This document shows, piece by piece, positions 23,290 through 24,823 of a stretch of DNA of 24,823 nt; position 1 is the stretch's first letter, and every line of letters begins with the position of its first letter. The notes under the pieces are model-generated. The model was not told where the DNA came from. It was given only the letters and a program-made list of their open reading frames with translations, and did not search any database. Source of the stretch: an uncultured Lachnospiraceae bacterium (lineage in GTDB: Bacteria > Bacillota > Clostridia > Lachnospirales > Lachnospiraceae); contig CAJTVK010000063.1 of assembly GCA_910579645.1 (NCBI GenBank), forward strand, positions 1 to 24,823, written 5' to 3'. Both the position numbers and the translations under genes were made by a program.

Positions 23290-23347
23290 AAGACAGCGGG
23301 CACAAAGGGATGCCGGTACTATATTGTTATGGATCGGGGGTATAAAA

Positions 23348-24622
23348 ATGCGCATGTTGTTTGAACTGGATAAAAAGGATTATGACTGCGGCGGAAATGT
23401 GTTCCGCCGTCCCTCTGCAAGGGGCATTATTGTGAAAGACGGAAAAGCCGCCATGGTATATAGTAAGAAATGTGATTACTATAAATTTCCGGGCGGCGGC
23501 ATAGAGGCCGGAGAACGTATGGAAGATGCCCTGACAAGGGAAGTCCTGGAAGAGACCGGCTTAAGGGTGGTGCAAAACTCACTGCGGGAATACGGGCAGG
23601 TGCATCGGGTGCAGAAGGGGAAAGAAGAGGATATTTTCATACAGGATAATTATTATTTCTTTTGCGAGGTGCAGGAGGTCTGCGGGGAGCAAAAGCTGGA
23701 TGCCTATGAGGCGGAGGAGGAGTTTACCCTTGTATTCGTAAGTCCGCAGGCTGCCATTGACGTCAACAGGAGGAACGGGCGGGAGGAACTGCAGGTGATG
23801 CTGGAGCGGGAAGCGCGGGTATTGGAATTGCTGCTGCAGGAAGGATATTTCGGGCAGGCGCAAGGGAGGATGGACTTGTTTCCGCAGCCCATTCAACGGA
23901 AAAAGCCGGAAATGATATGGTTCGATTACGGGCAGACGCTTGTGGCGGAACGGAAATTTGACGGTGTGAAAGGGACGGCGGCAGTTTTGCGGTATGCCGT
24001 CAAAAATAAATATCATCTGTCGGCAGAACAGGTGCAGGCAAAAGCGGATGAAATCAACCGGGAGTTAGGGCGATTTCAGCCGGAAAAAAGGCATTTGTGC
24101 CGGACGGAAATACCGACTGCGATGTTTTCGCCTTATCTTTATGAATCCCTGGGAATAGAAATCGGGCTGAGCAATGCGCAGAGGGATACCGTGTTTTGGG
24201 ATGCCGCGGCGCCGGGAGTTCCTACGGAAGGGGTAGAAGATTTCCTGAAATATCTGAAAAGCAGAAATATCCGTACGGGAGTAATCAGCAATATTTCCTA
24301 TGATCCGTCCGTGGTTGCGGAACGCATCCATAGGCTGCTGCCTGAAAATACGTTTGAATTTATTGTTACCTCAAGTAATTATATGTTCCGTAAGCCCGAT
24401 AAAAGACTGTTTGGCCTTGCTTTGGAGAAAGCCGGAGTAAGGCCCGATGAGGTCTGGTATGTGGGCGATCAGTACGAATGCGATATAAACGGAGCCAGGA
24501 ATGCCGGCCTGCTGCCGGTGTGGTACATAGGGGCAATGGATTTGCCTTATGCAGAGGATGACAGCGTGCTGACCGTAAAGGCTTGGGAGGAATTGAGGGA
24601 GAGGATGGAGGGGAATCTATAA
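23348..24622 (+). CDS. Nudix hydrolase - HAD-like fusion protein
   Basis: This 424-residue protein has two domains. Nudix (about residues 12-160): the full box G-x5-E-x7-RE-V-x-EE-x-G is present at 50-72 (GGIEAGERMEDALTREVLEE). HAD-like (about 187-424): motif I is WFDYGQTL, with Asp193 kept but Gly195 where phosphatases have the second Asp; TGVISN (motif II), FRKPDKRLF with the Lys (motif III) and VGDQYECDINGARNAG (motif IV) follow. It may hydrolyse a nucleoside-diphosphate-linked compound and then dephosphorylate the product, though the changed motif I could mean altered or no phosphatase activity. The start MRMLFELDK is chosen because GGGGG lies seven bases upstream. It is transcribed alone. 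Confidence 0.9.
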   Translation: MRMLFELDKKDYDCGGNVFRRPSARGIIVKDGKAAMVYSKKCDYYKFPGGGIEAGERMEDALTREVLEETGLRVVQNSLREYGQVHRVQKGKEEDIFIQDNYYFFCEVQEVCGEQKLDAYEAEEEFTLVFVSPQAAIDVNRRNGREELQVMLEREARVLELLLQEGYFGQAQGRMDLFPQPIQRKKPEMIWFDYGQTLVAERKFDGVKGTAAVLRYAVKNKYHLSAEQVQAKADEINRELGRFQPEKRHLCRTEIPTAMFSPYLYESLGIEIGLSNAQRDTVFWDAAAPGVPTEGVEDFLKYLKSRNIRTGVISNISYDPSVVAERIHRLLPENTFEFIVTSSNYMFRKPDKRLFGLALEKAGVRPDEVWYVGDQYECDINGARNAGLLPVWYIGAMDLPYAEDDSVLTVKAWEELRERMEGNL

Positions 24623-24710
24623 GGGATAATAATGTGGCATAGGGATGAGTGATATTGGGAGAACACAGCGATATAAAAACGAAAAAATCGTAATTATTTA
24701 TAAAACAGTG

Positions 24711-24739
24711 TTGATAAATTTATTTAAATTGAATATAAT
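24711..24739 (+). promoter_or_regulatory. Promoter of the gene at the right edge
   Basis: TTGATA (24711-24716) and TATAAT (24734-24739) are 17 bases apart in a very A/T-rich stretch, about 38 bases before the next start codon. Confidence 0.75.
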
Positions 24740-24776
24740 ATAAAATAAAAACGAAATTGCCGTAGAAAGGAAAAGT

Positions 24777-24823
24777 ATGAAACTGCTCAAGATTAAAGTG
24801 ACTGGGTTACCTCTATGCAAAGA
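24777..24823 (+). CDS. 5' end of a probable AAA-family ATPase (partial)
   Basis: Only the first 15 codons lie in the window: MKLLKIKVTGLPLCK. AAAGGAAAAG precedes the ATG, and a good promoter lies upstream, so this is a real start. The sequence resembles, from memory, the N terminus of AAA-family ATPases of the AAA15 kind (first beta strand leading to a Walker A), often found in defence or DNA-repair contexts. The upstream A/T-rich composition differs from the rest of the window and may mark the edge of an acquired region. The call is tentative, since no ATPase motif is inside the window. Confidence 0.5.
   Translation, partial: MKLLKIKVTGLPLCK

Noticed and set aside
1..24823. CRISPR array
   Set aside because: No regularly spaced short direct repeats with unique spacers; all the repeats seen are inverted or dispersed.

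Overview
The window reads as a chromosome segment of a gut-type Clostridia member, most likely Lachnospiraceae (Bacillota). This is inferred from gene content rather than from any marker gene: a DUF6512-like membrane protein, a DUF1836 regulator, a Gram-positive RND exporter beginning MISKFSVKKP, an IspF/GNAT/HflX cluster and a family with a PAQTTP tail. Most genes have strong AGGAGG-type ribosome binding sites and near-consensus sigma-A promoters. Composition is roughly balanced and purine-rich on coding strands.

Layout. (1) 1-3400: a small charged helical protein, a convergent DUF6512-like membrane protein, then a methyl-accepting chemotaxis protein followed 16 bp later by an 84-residue protein. 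(2) 3391-9372: a TetR repressor divergent from a 1439-residue RND exporter carrying a ~400-residue extracytoplasmic coiled-coil insertion, then a second TetR gene broken by a frameshift. (3) 9373-11527: a 234-bp palindrome, a DUF1836 regulator and an XRE regulator converging on a shared terminator, then a gene-free patchwork of a dispersed hairpin repeat, a strong promoter and a 186-bp near-perfect palindrome. (4) 11528-18036: a secreted protein, then a five-gene surface-polysaccharide operon (GT4, GT2, a polysaccharide-biosynthesis accessory protein, an ABC-2 permease, and an ABC ATPase fused to an extracellular module). (5) 18089-19990: a dispersed repeat, tRNA-Ala(CGC), a GNAT acetyltransferase, a PAQTTP-family protein and a MITE-like element. 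(6) 20056-24823: ispF, an Eis-like GNAT and hflX in one operon, another MITE-like element, a Nudix-HAD fusion, and the first codons of a probable AAA-family ATPase.

How the genes work together. In region 4 the two glycosyltransferases and the accessory protein would build a glycan that the Wzm/TagG-type permease and its ATPase export. The ATPase is the most unusual object in the window: it begins with a signal-like segment, a cohesin-like plus cadherin-like extracellular region and a repeat-rich linker, crosses the membrane once, and only then has a Wzt/TagH-type nucleotide-binding domain. This would place a possible extracellular binding or sensing module on the same chain as the export motor. 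The RND exporter is probably controlled by the divergent TetR.

The second theme is structured non-coding DNA. At least four unrelated inverted-repeat elements of about 160-230 bp sit between genes, together with three copies of a smaller REP-like hairpin family. None of these carries a transposase.
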